A stretch of DNA of 16,943 nucleotides from an uncultured Gaiellaceae bacterium (GTDB lineage: Bacteria; Actinomycetota; Thermoleophilia; Gaiellales; Gaiellaceae). This document shows positions 1 to 8,048 of the stretch, one piece after another. Location: contig CATPAS010000034.1 of NCBI GenBank assembly GCA_955652075.1, positions 1 to 16,943 on the forward strand. The letters run 5' to 3'. The position numbers and the translations under genes are program-made. Within the stretch, counting starts at the first letter, position 1; each line of letters opens with the position of its first letter. The notes under the pieces were generated by a model. The model was not told where the DNA came from. It did not search any database and was given only the letters and a program-made list of their open reading frames with translations.

Positions 1-762
1 CGCCACGACAGGCGCGACTTGATTATCCGCAAGATGCTTGTCGATTCCGGCATCGAGCCGATGGAGCCGAAAGCCGATGAGGAAGACCGTCGCGGCAAGG
101 AGCACGGCCGGCTTCCAGATCGGGCGCGCCGCGCGCACGGGGCGGCCACGCGCGCCGATCCAAAGGCAGCGTGCGAGCAGGTAGACGAGCGGAGGATAAG
201 CGAGCGGCACGCTCGTGAAGATGTTCCCGTGGTTGAAGTACCAGAGCGAGACCGAGAACGACAACAGAGCGAGCAGGTCAAGGTTTCGAAGTGACAGCGG
301 CCTGCGGAAGTCCGCGAGCCCGAGCAAGAAAGCGGCGCAGAATGCGAGCCAGACCGAGAGGCTGTTGATCTTCTTGCCTCCGAATGCGCCCTCGTAGCCG
401 CGAGCCATCTTCCACGCGACCTGTGGCCCTGTCCAGGCTTCCGTCACCCTGGTCGAGCGGTCATCGACCTTGCCCTGCGCGATCTCTCCGGCGTCGACGT
501 GCTTGTTCTTGCTCCACCAGACGTGCACCGTCCAGCACCCTCCCTGCGCCCCGGCGGAGCATTTCGACGGGTCGGCGTCGTAGGTCGCGTCGGTGACGCG
601 TCCCTTGCGCGGATAGCGGTCGAGCCAGTCCGCGACCTTGTCGTCGCCCAGGAAGAGGGCAGTGGCGCGCTCCTTCGTGAGTCGAGGCTTGGAAGCCGAG
701 CGTGTGGGAGCCGCCGGGGCGGTCGGAACGAAAGCCGCTGCCGCGAGCACGGCGACGGCCAC
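1..762 (-). CDS. Predicted exported/membrane protein, C-terminus cut by the window edge
   Basis: A minus-strand frame is open from about 780 to base 1 without a stop, so only the N-terminal 254 residues are visible. From the GTG at 762 it opens with an Ala/Val-rich hydrophobic stretch ending TAPAAP, like a Sec signal peptide. A soluble stretch follows with WTVHVWW and a Cys pair (about residues 60 and 67). Four hydrophobic segments come next, near residues 134-151, 161-176, 180-198 and 216-226. Function is not recognised; the layout resembles polytopic envelope proteins found beside GtrA genes, which is inference. Start is uncertain: an in-frame CTG at 780 would overlap the gtrA TGA and give a better charged signal peptide (LRLLLSVAVAV). 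GTG 762 is the first conventional start. It follows gtrA directly and is probably co-transcribed. Confidence 0.6.
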   Translation of the reverse strand, partial: MAVAVLAAAAFVPTAPAAPTRSASKPRLTKERATALFLGDDKVADWLDRYPRKGRVTDATYDADPSKCSAGAQGGCWTVHVWWSKNKHVDAGEIAQGKVDDRSTRVTEAWTGPQVAWKMARGYEGAFGGKKINSLSVWLAFCAAFLLGLADFRRPLSLRNLDLLALLSFSVSLWYFNHGNIFTSVPLAYPPLVYLLARCLWIGARGRPVRAARPIWKPAVLLAATVFLIGFRLHRLDAGIDKHLADNQVAPVVA

Positions 763-776
763 GGACAGGAGAAGCC

Positions 777-1226
777 TCAGTGCCGTCTCCGGAACGACCA
801 GAGCTTGTTGCCGACGAAGTTCGCCGGGGTGACCGTGATGATCGCGATCGCCTGCGCCACGATCTTCCCGAGTCCCAGCTTGACGAGCAGAGTGAGTATG
901 GCGAGGTTGCCCACGTAGACGATCACCGACACCACGAAGAAGCGCAGGCCCTGGTGGCCGAAGTGGCCGCGATCTCGGCGGAAGGTCCAAAGCCGGTTCC
1001 AGAGGTAGTTGTTGGTCACGGCGACGAGGAACGAGCCGGTCGCCGCGAGGCGGTAGTGCAGATCGGCGCCGTCGAGCAGCGCCACGTAGACGACCAGGTT
1101 GACGATGTAGCCCGACGCCCCAACGGCGCAGAACTTCGCCAGCTCCTCCCAGTTGCTCCGCTGGCGCAGGGCGCGATTGGCGCGGGCGCGCAGACCCACG
1201 GCGACGGCTGCGTCCCGCTCCTCCAT
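777..1226 (-). CDS. GtrA-family membrane protein
   Basis: This 149-residue protein has the length and pattern of the GtrA family: four hydrophobic segments (about residues 32-50, 60-78, 93-112 and 118-137). The family's repeated Asn-Arg/Lys-Leu-Trp-Thr/Ser-Phe-Arg motif appears twice, as NRLWTFRR near residue 78 and NKLWSFRR at the C-terminus. GtrA proteins are linked to moving polyprenyl-phosphate-linked sugars across the membrane for cell-surface glycan synthesis. No substrate can be read from sequence. The ATG at 1226 is the first plausible start. It lies 18 bases after the PRC-barrel gene and runs into the partial membrane protein downstream, which suggests a cell-envelope unit. Confidence 0.85.
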   Translation of the reverse strand: MEERDAAVAVGLRARANRALRQRSNWEELAKFCAVGASGYIVNLVVYVALLDGADLHYRLAATGSFLVAVTNNYLWNRLWTFRRDRGHFGHQGLRFFVVSVIVYVGNLAILTLLVKLGLGKIVAQAIAIITVTPANFVGNKLWSFRRRH

Positions 1227-1244
1227 GCGGCTGGAAAGTAGCGG

Positions 1245-1673
1245 TTAGGCCGCGGAGCGGCGTGCTGGAGCGAATCGCAGCTCGGCATCGAACGGGATGC
1301 GCTTGCTCTCCACGATCGCCGCGACCAGCTGCCCATCCTCCGTGACGACGACGTCCTGAAGAGGTCCGAGCTGCCGTCCGTTCCGCTCGACCTGCCGGCC
1401 TCGCAACCGGCCGAGCGCGAGCGTGCGAGAGCGATAGAAGTCGAGCTCGTGCTGCTCGAGGAGGACTAGCGGCGACAGGATTCGGATCTCGTCGTCGCCG
1501 ATTGCCGCCGTCGGCAGAGGCAGGAAGCGGTGCTCCTCATCGCCGCAGAGGAGATCGAGCCCAACCGCACGTTGAGCGTTCGGATCGAGGAGCAGGTCGA
1601 CAGGCCGCGCGAGCTGGATCCCGTGCAGGCGCACAGGCAGGCCCAGCAGCTCGTCTCCCGTTCTCTCCCTCAC
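1245..1673 (-). CDS. PRC-barrel domain protein
   Basis: A 142-residue soluble protein with two weakly repeated beta-rich units. The first (about residues 10-75) begins LLGLPVRLHG and includes a hydrophobic VDLLLD strand. The second (about 85-135) contains LGRLRGRQV and LQDVVVTEDGQLVAAIVES. The pattern 'L-G-x-x-V ... G-x-L-x-D-V-V-V ... G-x-V-x-x-h-V' is that of PRC-barrel domains, small beta-barrels found alone or fused in RNA-processing and regulatory proteins. The exact role is unknown. The GTG at 1673 has no strong ribosome site. The gene sits 39 bases downstream of pcm on the same strand. A second PRC-type protein occurs at 14306-15577. Confidence 0.6.
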   Translation of the reverse strand: MRERTGDELLGLPVRLHGIQLARPVDLLLDPNAQRAVGLDLLCGDEEHRFLPLPTAAIGDDEIRILSPLVLLEQHELDFYRSRTLALGRLRGRQVERNGRQLGPLQDVVVTEDGQLVAAIVESKRIPFDAELRFAPARRSAA

Positions 1674-1712
1674 CCGCCGCCATCGTGCCCGGACCGACCG
1701 GACGCAAACGTG

Positions 1713-2357
1713 TCAGAACCCCTCTTCACCCAGGAGAGGCACGAAACGGCAGGGAACCGAGCGCAGAACGGCCGGGCCTTCCGGACTGCGGACGATCACC
1801 TCGAGGCGCTGCATCCCCCGCCGCCCGACCGGCACGACGAGGCGGCCGCGCGGCTCGAGCTGGTCGTACAGCGTCCGTGGCAGCTCCGGCGCCGCTGCTG
1901 CAACCGCAATCGCGTCGAAGGGCGCACGCTCCGGGAGGCCACGCGACCCGTCGCCGACATGAACGCGGACACCGCCGTAGCCGGCTGCCGCGAGGTTCGC
2001 TCGCGCACGATCGGCGAGCTCCGGGATGCGCTCGATCGTGTCGACCTCCTCCGCGAGCTCGGCGAGCACTGCGGCCTGGTAGCCGGAGCCCGTTCCGACG
2101 TCCAGAACGCGTTCGGCGCCGGCCAGCGAGAGCGCCTCGCAGATCCGGGCGACCATGTACGGCTGGGAGATCGTCTGGCCGTCCCCGATCGGCAGCGCCG
2201 CATCGTCGTAGGCGCGGTTGCGCACCTTCTGCGGCACGAAGAACTCGCGTGGGACTCGTTCCATCGCGGCGAGCACCCGCTCGTCGACGACGTCTCTACC
2301 GCGCAGCTGCGCGTCGACCATTCGGCTCCTGGCCTCGGCGGCGGGATCAGGCGGCAC
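1713..2357 (-). CDS. pcm: Protein-L-isoaspartate O-methyltransferase
   Basis: A 214-residue protein matching PCMT length. It has the N-terminal helix with VLAAMERVPREFFVP (29-42), the substrate-loop motif DGQTISQPYMVA (59-70), and the SAM-binding motif I VLDVGTGSGYQ (84-94), followed by the acidic IER loop and a GRLVVPVG strand. The enzyme transfers a methyl group from SAM to L-isoaspartyl residues in damaged proteins, starting their repair in the cytoplasm. The start at 2357 overlaps the end of the upstream phosphodiesterase gene by 11 bases, which suggests translational coupling. Nothing is missing from the catalytic core. Confidence 0.93.
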   Translation of the reverse strand: MPPDPAAEARSRMVDAQLRGRDVVDERVLAAMERVPREFFVPQKVRNRAYDDAALPIGDGQTISQPYMVARICEALSLAGAERVLDVGTGSGYQAAVLAELAEEVDTIERIPELADRARANLAAAGYGGVRVHVGDGSRGLPERAPFDAIAVAAAAPELPRTLYDQLEPRGRLVVPVGRRGMQRLEVIVRSPEGPAVLRSVPCRFVPLLGEEGF

Positions 2358-3702
2358 GCGTGAGCGTACGCGCGTACGCGGGAGGCGGCACGCCGAAATG
2401 CCGGAGGACCGCGGGTGTGACTTCGACGATCGACTGCGGCTGCGCCTCGATCCCGATCGTCAGCATCGGGACCTCCGAGTCCCCACGCCGCAAGGAGCCG
2501 TGGCTGCCTCCGCCGGAGTGATGACGGCCCGCCAGGTCGGCGAACTCGAATCCCGGCGCAGCCGAGACGATCACTTCGCCGGCGTTCGGGTTGTTCAGCG
2601 CGGCCCACGCCCGCTCCGGGCCGCCCGGATACGCGAGCAGTCCCTCGTCCCCGGTCGTGTTCCACCCGCCCCGGTCCGGCGCGAAGCGCAGCTCCTCGCG
2701 TTCGCGACGCGCGATCGCGTCGCCTCCTTCGAGGAACAGCACCGTCTCTGCGGACTCTGCCTCGTCGAGCCGCTCGGCGAGCGATCGTGCGGCCGGCGCA
2801 CCGCCCCCGACCCGGTAGACCATTCCGGCCCGGTTCGACGCGGTGACGAGCACGTCGTCGAGGTCGCCGAATGACGCCTCGAGCCGAACGTGCCGGTCGA
2901 CGTGCGTCTGGCCGTGGTCCGAGCAGAGCACCACGGCGTAACGCTCGAGGAACTCATCGGGCCCGCCAGCCGCGTCGAGGAGCGCACCGATCGCCGCGTC
3001 GCTCCGCGTCAGGGCTTCGAAGGCCTCGTCGGGACCCCGTGCGTGAGAGGCAAAGTCGTAGTCCGGGAGGTAATACACGAGGAAGTCGAAGCCGTCGCGG
3101 GTGACGAGCCAACGCCCGACCGCGGCCGCATAGGCGTCGATGGAGCCGTGTGACCGTCCGAACACGGCAAGCGGAGCGCCGGTCGGATCCGACTCGAACA
3201 GGTTGTAGAAGAAGAAGCGCTTCGGTCCGTAGGCCGGGATCGTCAGGCCCGGAAGCGTCGGCAGATGAGGCGTTCTTCCTCGGTAACAGGTGATGTTGAT
3301 CGCGGCCGTGGTGAGCCCTGCATCCTCGAGCGCCTCATAGACGGTGACCGCCTCTGCGCCGAGATGGAGACGGTTCATGTTGATGATCGTGTCGAGGAGG
3401 GAGCGTGCCATCCCCGCCGCCCGCACCGCTCCGAACGAGGAGCCGTACTCGACGGGCCGCGCACGCTCTCGGTCGTACCAGACCAGGTGTGGGATGCGAT
3501 GGATATCCGGGTGCGCACCGGTGGCGATCGACGAGAGGCACACCGGCGTCAACGACGGGAACGTCGAGATCGCCTGCGAGTAGGACCCCTGTTCGGCGAG
3601 GAACGAAAGCGCAGGTGCGCGACCGTCGCCTACCGCCGACTCGAACATCGACGGCGTCAATCCGTCGATGACGATCAGGATGAGCTTCTTAGTCCTTGGC
3701 AA
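2347..3702 (-). CDS. Alkaline phosphatase superfamily / type I phosphodiesterase-nucleotide pyrophosphatase
   Basis: From a TTG at 3702 the protein is 451 residues and begins PRTKKLILIVIDGLTPSMFE, the first metal-ligand strand of this superfamily (Asp13). The nucleophile region FPSLTPVCLSSIATGAHPD follows, then the metal-binding motifs YLPDYDFASHARGPD and CSDHGQTHVDRH, then a late RHHSGGGSHG histidine motif. This is the ligand order of type I phosphodiesterases, which cleave phosphomono- or phosphodiester bonds. Substrate is unknown. The frame stays open to 3816, but the extra N-terminal residues are Arg/Ala-rich and overlap the upstream gene out of frame, so TTG 3702 is preferred. It overlaps the upstream stop by 14 bases. 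No signal peptide is visible. Confidence 0.85.
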   Translation of the reverse strand: MPRTKKLILIVIDGLTPSMFESAVGDGRAPALSFLAEQGSYSQAISTFPSLTPVCLSSIATGAHPDIHRIPHLVWYDRERARPVEYGSSFGAVRAAGMARSLLDTIINMNRLHLGAEAVTVYEALEDAGLTTAAINITCYRGRTPHLPTLPGLTIPAYGPKRFFFYNLFESDPTGAPLAVFGRSHGSIDAYAAAVGRWLVTRDGFDFLVYYLPDYDFASHARGPDEAFEALTRSDAAIGALLDAAGGPDEFLERYAVVLCSDHGQTHVDRHVRLEASFGDLDDVLVTASNRAGMVYRVGGGAPAARSLAERLDEAESAETVLFLEGGDAIARREREELRFAPDRGGWNTTGDEGLLAYPGGPERAWAALNNPNAGEVIVSAAPGFEFADLAGRHHSGGGSHGSLRRGDSEVPMLTIGIEAQPQSIVEVTPAVLRHFGVPPPAYARTLTRAA

Positions 3703-4108
3703 GCGAACGCAACCCGGCGTAGCGCTCGCCCGCGCGGCCGCGCAGCCGGCCCGCGAGGGCGGGAACGAACGTCGCCTCCAGGTAACCCGCGATCGGAATC
3801 CAGGCGACGGCGGCAAGCACTACTGCGGCGACGGCGATGAAGATCGCGGTGCCGAACCGGGAGCCCCCGCGGCGCAGAGTGCCCGAGACCAGTTGCGCCG
3901 CGCCGATGGAACCGAGCGCGCCGCCCACGCCGCCGCCGACCGCCTCGCCCCACTGCCCAAGGGCGAAGCCGATCCCGACACCGGCGCCTGCGGCGAGGAC
4001 GACCGCGGCCGTCACCGCGGCCCGTGTCCCCGTCAGGAATCCCGCCAGCAGCACGCCCGCGGCAACGCCGAGCCCTGCGCAGACACCGATCCAGTACCAG
4101 CTCCCCAT
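3689..4108 (-). CDS. Small Gly/Ala-rich membrane protein, unknown function
   Basis: From the ATG at 4108 this is a 139-residue protein. It has hydrophobic, glycine-rich segments near residues 3-24 (WYWIGVCAGLGVAAGVLLAG), 30-52 and 98-120, and ends in a basic, cytoplasm-like tail. The Gly-rich middle (GEAVGGGVGGALGSIGAA) suggests tightly packed helices. I do not recognise a family. The frame extends upstream to an ATG at 4282, but that extension is polar, unlike the rest. The 4108 ATG lies 9 bases after a TACACT -10-like box, so a leaderless start here is favoured. It is the first gene of a minus-strand block with the phosphodiesterase and pcm. Confidence 0.6.
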   Translation of the reverse strand: MGSWYWIGVCAGLGVAAGVLLAGFLTGTRAAVTAAVVLAAGAGVGIGFALGQWGEAVGGGVGGALGSIGAAQLVSGTLRRGGSRFGTAIFIAVAAVVLAAVAWIPIAGYLEATFVPALAGRLRGRAGERYAGLRSLAKD

Positions 4109-4470
4109 CCGAGACCGAGTGTAGTTTGCGCGGCCCGTTTGCAGGAGCGTGTGGACATCGAGGAGCAGCCGTAGCTCGCCGAGCGTTTCAGAGTGGCGGC
4201 CGCACCGGCGCTCGTCCTCGTGAAAGGCACGCATCGTCGACCGAATCGACGGGCGTTGCAGCGCTCCGAAGATCGACGACATGCTCGCGTCCCATCTCGC
4301 TGCTGCGGCCGCCTAGCGGCAAACCGGTTCCCGCCCGTCTCCGTAGGTCCGATGACGCCCGGGCGCCACTGCCCCGGTGCCCGGGCGCCCCTACCGACCG
4401 GCGCCAGAGTTAAGAGGGCGACCCGCACAACCGAGGTAGACGGGGCGCCCGGCTCACGCCCGGTGCCCCG
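4109..4470. other. Intercistronic region (about 360 bases) with GC-rich repeats
   Basis: I find no convincing gene here. It lies between the end of the E2 gene and the start of the small membrane protein gene, both on the minus strand. It holds a terminator-like hairpin at its right end and an 11-base direct repeat GCCCGGGCGCC (4357-4367 and 4379-4389). A 7-bp stem overlaps these repeats (GGGCGCC at 4361-4367 with GGTGCCC at 4376-4382, one G-U pair). A -10-like box lies at its left end. It probably separates two transcription units. Confidence 0.5.
4118..4123 (-). promoter_or_regulatory. Putative -10 box (TACACT) of a leaderless transcript
   Basis: TACACT on the minus strand lies 9 bases before the ATG at 4108. 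No Shine-Dalgarno lies between. This geometry fits actinobacterial leaderless promoters. No clear -35 is seen. Confidence 0.35.
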
Positions 4471-4472
4471 TC
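4439..4472 (-). terminator. Hairpin at the 3' end of the E2 gene
   Basis: GACGGGGC pairs with GCCCCGTC across 34 bases. The stem extends inward by about five more pairs with one mismatch and a G-U pair. It begins within the E2 stop codon. No T-run follows on the minus strand; U-less GC hairpins are common terminators in high-GC actinobacteria. Confidence 0.45.
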
Positions 4473-5526
4473 ATCGCTGCTCGAGCCTACGGATGACGGC
4501 GAGACCGAACTCGGCCGCGCGTGCACCGTCGACGACGCGATGGTCGAAAGTCAGCGACACGTAACCGGTCTGCGCTGCAATGACCTCCCCGTCTCGGACG
4601 ACCGGCCTCGGCCCGATGCGACCGATGCTGAGGATGGCGACCTCCGGGTGGTTCACGATCGGCGTCTGCATGAGGCCCCCGAGCTTGCCTGCGCTCGTCA
4701 CGGTGAACGTCGAGCCGCGTAGCTCTTCCGGCTTGAGCGTTCCCGCACGCGCGCTTTCGGCGAGGCGCGCGACGTCCGCCCCCAGATCTTCCGTGGAACG
4801 CGTGTCGCAATTGCGGACGACCGGGACGACGAGCCCGTCGTCGGTCTGCACGGCGACGCCGAGGTCGTAGCGATCCAGATAGACGATCTGGTCTCGCTCG
4901 AGGCGCGCGTTCAGCTCCGGGAATTCCCTCAACGTCTCGGCGCAGGCCTTCAGCACGGTCGCGACCAGCTGCTTCAGATCCAGGCCTGAGAAGTCGCACT
5001 CCTCCACCCACGTGACCGCGGGCACCTCGCGGTGCGCGCGTGTCATGTGCTCGGCGATCGCGCGCCGCACTCCGCGCAACGGCTCGCGTCTGCCCTCGCT
5101 CGGGCTCGCCGCCGCGCGCACGTCCTCTTCGGTGATGCGTCCCTGCGGCCCGGTACCGGTGACGGTCCCGAGATCGACGCCGAGCTCCTGCGCGATCTTG
5201 CGGACGAGCGGCGTGACCCGTGCTTTAGTGGCGAGCTCGGGTGCCGCGGCCTTCGTCGCGGCCCGCGGCCGCTCGCCGTCGGGGTCACCGCCGATGACGA
5301 CGAGCACGGTCCCGACCGGGACGATCTTCCCTTCGTCGACGAGGATGCTGGTCACGGTCCCCGCGGCCGGCGACGGGATCTCGACGGTGGTCTTGTCGGT
5401 CTGGATCTCGACGAGCGGGTCGTCCTCGGCGATTTCCTGCCCCTCGGAGACGAGCCAGCGCGAAATCTCGCCTTCCGTCAATCCTTCGCCGAGGTCCGGG
5501 AGCTTGAACTCGTAGGCCACGGTCAA
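4471..5526 (-). CDS. bkdC: 2-oxoacid dehydrogenase complex E2, dihydrolipoamide acyltransferase (branched-chain type likely)
   Basis: A 351-residue E2. The N-terminal lipoyl domain (about 3-80) carries the lipoylation lysine in QTDKTTVEI (Lys45). A short linker leads to the peripheral subunit-binding domain (about 103-138, with GTGPQGRITEEDV). The C-terminal acyltransferase domain ends in DHRVVDG (328-334), with His329 and Asp333 catalytic. It passes the acyl group from E1 through lipoyl-lysine to CoA. One lipoyl domain and short length fit BKD-type or other bacterial 2-oxoacid E2s. Start: a TTG at 5526 overlaps the acetamidase stop as TTGA; a GTG at 5520 is an in-frame alternative. The E1 genes are upstream, separated by two unrelated genes. 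No E3 gene is in the window. Confidence 0.9.
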   Translation of the reverse strand: MTVAYEFKLPDLGEGLTEGEISRWLVSEGQEIAEDDPLVEIQTDKTTVEIPSPAAGTVTSILVDEGKIVPVGTVLVVIGGDPDGERPRAATKAAAPELATKARVTPLVRKIAQELGVDLGTVTGTGPQGRITEEDVRAAASPSEGRREPLRGVRRAIAEHMTRAHREVPAVTWVEECDFSGLDLKQLVATVLKACAETLREFPELNARLERDQIVYLDRYDLGVAVQTDDGLVVPVVRNCDTRSTEDLGADVARLAESARAGTLKPEELRGSTFTVTSAGKLGGLMQTPIVNHPEVAILSIGRIGPRPVVRDGEVIAAQTGYVSLTFDHRVVDGARAAEFGLAVIRRLEQR

Positions 5527-6437
5527 ATTCTTATCGCGTCGTGGCGCAGGACGGCGTGCACACCTTTGACGCCGTTGACGAGTTGGGTGACGCGCAGGTC
5601 GACGACGACGCTCGCCAGCGCGAGTGCGTCGACACGTTCGACCTCGAGCTCACGTTCCATCAGCTCGAGCATCGCATCGGTGGCAACGGCGGCCGCCTCG
5701 TCGAGATCCTCGTCGAAGCCGAAGGTCAGCCAGGCGTCGGGCGTCCAGGCGATCGGGGTCTTGACCTCGAGGCGGTCTTCGAGCGAGAGCGTGAGCTCGA
5801 GCCGGTCGAGCGGACACTCGATCGCGGTCTGCGAGACCTCACCGTCTCCCTGGCGTGCGTGGCCGTCTCCGGCCGAGAAGAGTGCGCCGTCGACCGGAAT
5901 CGGGAGGAACACGGTCGTGCCCGCCACGAGCTCCGTGCAGTCGATGTTGCCGCCCCAGCGGCGCGGCGGAGCAGTCGGATGCACGCCCGACTCGGGCGGA
6001 GGCATTCCGAGCACGCCCGGAAAGGGTCGCAGGTCGACCTCACGTCCCTGTGGATCCCGGCCGACGCCGGCCTCCGCGTCGAGGCTCCAGCGCAGGAGGT
6101 GCGTCTCCCCGTCGCTCAGGCGGAGCCGGTCGTTGAGCGGTGTCGGCCAGCCGCCGGCGATGGTCGCGCCCCAGCCGCCGACACGGACCTCGTCGATGCG
6201 GACTGCGAGGGTCTGGCCTGCGCGAGCGCCGCGCACCTCGATCGGGCCGATCAGCGCATGTCCGTCGTCGAGCTCTTCGTCGCGAGGCTCGAACTTCTCG
6301 CCGGGCGCCACGTTCCAACCCGAGTCGAGACACGAGAAGGCAACGGCGTCGCCGCTCTCGATCGTCAGGATCGGCGCCAGGTCACGCGAGAAGTGACCGT
6401 GCAGGGTGCGTCGCTCGAGTGGAATCTCGTGCGTCAT
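5523..6437 (-). CDS. Acetamidase/formamidase family protein
   Basis: From the ATG at 6437 this is 304 residues, the usual size for the FmdA/AmdA family. Recognisable features are the N-terminal beta-rich part with IESGDAVAFSCLDSGWNV, the MPPPESGVHPT segment, the RRWGGNIDCTEL strand, and the GDGHARQGDGEVSQTAIE region corresponding to the family's conserved 'DxHxxQGDGE' block. Members hydrolyse formamide or short amides to ammonia and the acid; the substrate here is not known. The start overlaps the HIRAN gene stop by 4 bases (ATGA), indicating translational coupling, so this ATG is preferred to one 7 codons upstream. It lies between E1 and E2, an unusual place for it. Confidence 0.88.
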   Translation of the reverse strand: MTHEIPLERRTLHGHFSRDLAPILTIESGDAVAFSCLDSGWNVAPGEKFEPRDEELDDGHALIGPIEVRGARAGQTLAVRIDEVRVGGWGATIAGGWPTPLNDRLRLSDGETHLLRWSLDAEAGVGRDPQGREVDLRPFPGVLGMPPPESGVHPTAPPRRWGGNIDCTELVAGTTVFLPIPVDGALFSAGDGHARQGDGEVSQTAIECPLDRLELTLSLEDRLEVKTPIAWTPDAWLTFGFDEDLDEAAAVATDAMLELMERELEVERVDALALASVVVDLRVTQLVNGVKGVHAVLRHDAIRI

Positions 6438-6856
6438 GCGCGAGGCAGCCCGATCCACGCGTCACGCGGGGCCAAGAGGACGCGCAGACCGCCGCGCCTG
6501 CCGTCCTCGAAGGATTCCCACAACGAGACGGCCTGCCAGTCGTCCGCATCGAGCTCGCGCGCGATCTCCGCAGGGACGTAACCGGCCTGCACGCGGCGTC
6601 GTTCGTCCCATACGCCGATCGCGTTCGGATCGTGCTCGTTGCTCGGCTCGGCCACGAGCGCAAGCCGCCGGCCCGCAGCAAAGGCGTCGTCCTGCAGCGC
6701 GTCCAACCGATACGAGACGCCGGCGACCTTGATCACGCGGATGCGAGCGTCTTCGCCGCGCACGAGCTCGCCGGTCGCAGCATCGCGCAACCGAAACCCG
6801 GCGCCACTCCGCTCGAGCCAGAGCCGCACCCGCTCATTCGTCTGCCTTTCCGACAT
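6434..6856 (-). CDS. HIRAN domain protein
   Basis: This 140-residue protein carries a HIRAN domain at about residues 40-100. The hallmark order is VIKVAGVSYR, then LALVAEPSNEHDPNAIGVW, then AGYVPAEIAR. HIRAN domains occur in helicase-like DNA-repair proteins, where they bind DNA ends, and as stand-alone bacterial proteins of unclear role. The flanking residues show no second known domain. The ATG at 6856 lies 9 bases after a TAAGGT box and has no clear ribosome site. It is the first gene of a coupled pair with the acetamidase. Confidence 0.85.
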   Translation of the reverse strand: MSERQTNERVRLWLERSGAGFRLRDAATGELVRGEDARIRVIKVAGVSYRLDALQDDAFAAGRRLALVAEPSNEHDPNAIGVWDERRRVQAGYVPAEIARELDADDWQAVSLWESFEDGRRGGLRVLLAPRDAWIGLPRA

Positions 6857-6865
6857 GCCCGGCAG

Positions 6866-6871
6866 ACCTTA
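6866..6871 (-). promoter_or_regulatory. Putative -10 box (TAAGGT) before the HIRAN gene
   Basis: TAAGGT on the minus strand lies 9 bases before the ATG at 6856. It comes just after the hairpin at 6884-6918, a place where a new transcript could start. No -35 is clear. Confidence 0.3.
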
Positions 6872-6883
6872 GTCCCGGCTGGC

Positions 6884-6918
6884 CTCGGCGGGGACTGTCC
6901 CGGACAGGTCCCGCCGAG
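6884..6918 (-). terminator. Strong 17-bp hairpin between E1 beta and the HIRAN gene
   Basis: CTCGGCGGGGACTGTCC and GGACAGGTCCCGCCGAG face each other across a single C, with 15 of 17 positions paired. It lies about 160 bases after the E1 beta stop and 27 bases before the HIRAN start. No T-run follows on either strand. A terminator of the E1 transcript is likely; a regulatory leader hairpin is possible. Confidence 0.5.
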
Positions 6919-7077
6919 ACGTTGGCCAAACCGACTCGAAGGGACATGGAGTTCGTGCCGAAAGTGTGACTTTTCTTCCACAGACAGGTTCGCTCGGGAC
7001 GCTTTTCGGCGACTGTTCACATCGGAAGGCGGGCGAAGGTTGGAGAACTCGTGCCTAGCTCGTTCGTTCGCCCCTGC

Positions 7078-8048
7078 CTAGAAGTCCAGCAGGCGGCGCG
7101 CGGCCGCAACGACACGTTCCGCTGAGGGCATGTACGCATCCTCGATCTGCCAGTACGGATACGGGACGTCGTAGCCGGTGACGCGCAGCACCGGGCCGCG
7201 CAGGTCGAGGATCGCCTTTTCGGCGAGGATCGCGGCCAGCTCCGCCGCGAATCCCACGTGCGCGGCGCCTCCTGCACGATCACCACCCGGCCCGTCTTTG
7301 CCGTCGAAGCCAGCAGCGCATCCTCGTCTAGCGGCTTCAAGGAGCGGATGTCGAGCACTTCGACCGAGACGTCGTTGAGCGCATCGGCCGCCGCCTCGCA
7401 CACGGCGACCATCGATCCGTACGCCACGAGCGTCAAGTCATCTCCCTCGCGCGCCAGGCGTGCCTTCCCAAGGGGGACGACGTGCTCACCGTCCGGCACG
7501 TCCCCCTTGCTCGTCCGGTAGTGCAGCTTCGGCTCGAGCACAACTACGGGATCGGGATCGCGGATCGCCGCGGCGAGAATGCCCTTCGCGTCCGCGGGCG
7601 TCGACGGGATCGCGACTTTCACTCCCGGCGTGTGCACGTAGTACGTCTCCGGCGAGTCGTCGTGGAGCTCAGGTGCGCGCACGCCCCCGCCGTACGGCAT
7701 GCGCACGACGATCGGGAACTCCATCTTGCCGCCGGTCCGCCAGCGGTAGCGCCCCACATGGTTGATCAGCTGATCGAGGCAGGGATAGGAGAACGCGTCG
7801 TACTGCATCTCGCAGACAGGACGCCAGCCGGCCATGCAGAGCCCGACCGCGGTGCCGAGAATCCCTGCCTCCGCCAGAGGAGTATCGAAGCAGCGGTCGG
7901 GCCCGAAGCGGTCGCGTAATCCCGCAGTCGCACGAAAGACGCCGCCCGCACGGCCGACATCCTCGCCCATCACCATCACAGACGGGTCCCGCTCGAGCTC
8001 GACGTGCAAGCAGTCGTTGATCGCCTCGACGATCGATCGCTCAGCCAA
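7078..8048 (-). CDS. bkdB: 2-oxoacid dehydrogenase E1 component, beta subunit, with a one-base frameshift
   Basis: A TTG at 8048, overlapping the E1 alpha stop, begins [13 protein letters not shown]. The protein follows the E1 beta pattern: [97 protein letters not shown]. After VVIVQEAPR the frame changes. The expected continuation [18 protein letters not shown] and the C-terminus through RRLLDF lie in another minus frame, ending at the TAG at 7078. Adding one base (G on the plus strand between 7260 and 7261) restores a 323-residue protein of normal length. Without it, the original frame reads through to about 7017 with a meaningless tail. It pairs with E1 alpha to decarboxylate 2-oxoacids using thiamine diphosphate. 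Whether the deletion is real or a sequencing error cannot be told here. Confidence 0.88.

Noticed and set aside
1502..2521. Long plus-strand open frames opposite pcm and the PRC gene.
   Set aside because: Arg/Pro/Ala-rich translations without family features, antisense to clear genes; typical of high-GC DNA.
3703..3816. N-terminal extension of the phosphodiesterase.
   Set aside because: Arg/Ala/Pro-rich, overlaps the upstream membrane-protein gene out of frame, and the family fold begins right after the TTG at 3702.
4109..4282. N-terminal extension of the small membrane protein from an ATG at 4282.
   Set aside because: Polar and unlike the rest of the protein, and the ATG at 4108 has a promoter-like box at leaderless spacing. 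Not fully excluded.
4355..4390. GC-rich direct repeats considered as a tRNA or small-RNA gene.
   Set aside because: No cloverleaf, no T-loop consensus and only a short stem.
7017..7260. Continuation of the E1 beta first frame to a stop at 7017.
   Set aside because: It has no family resemblance and is Arg/Ser-rich; the conserved C-terminus is in the other frame, so this is the product of the frameshift.
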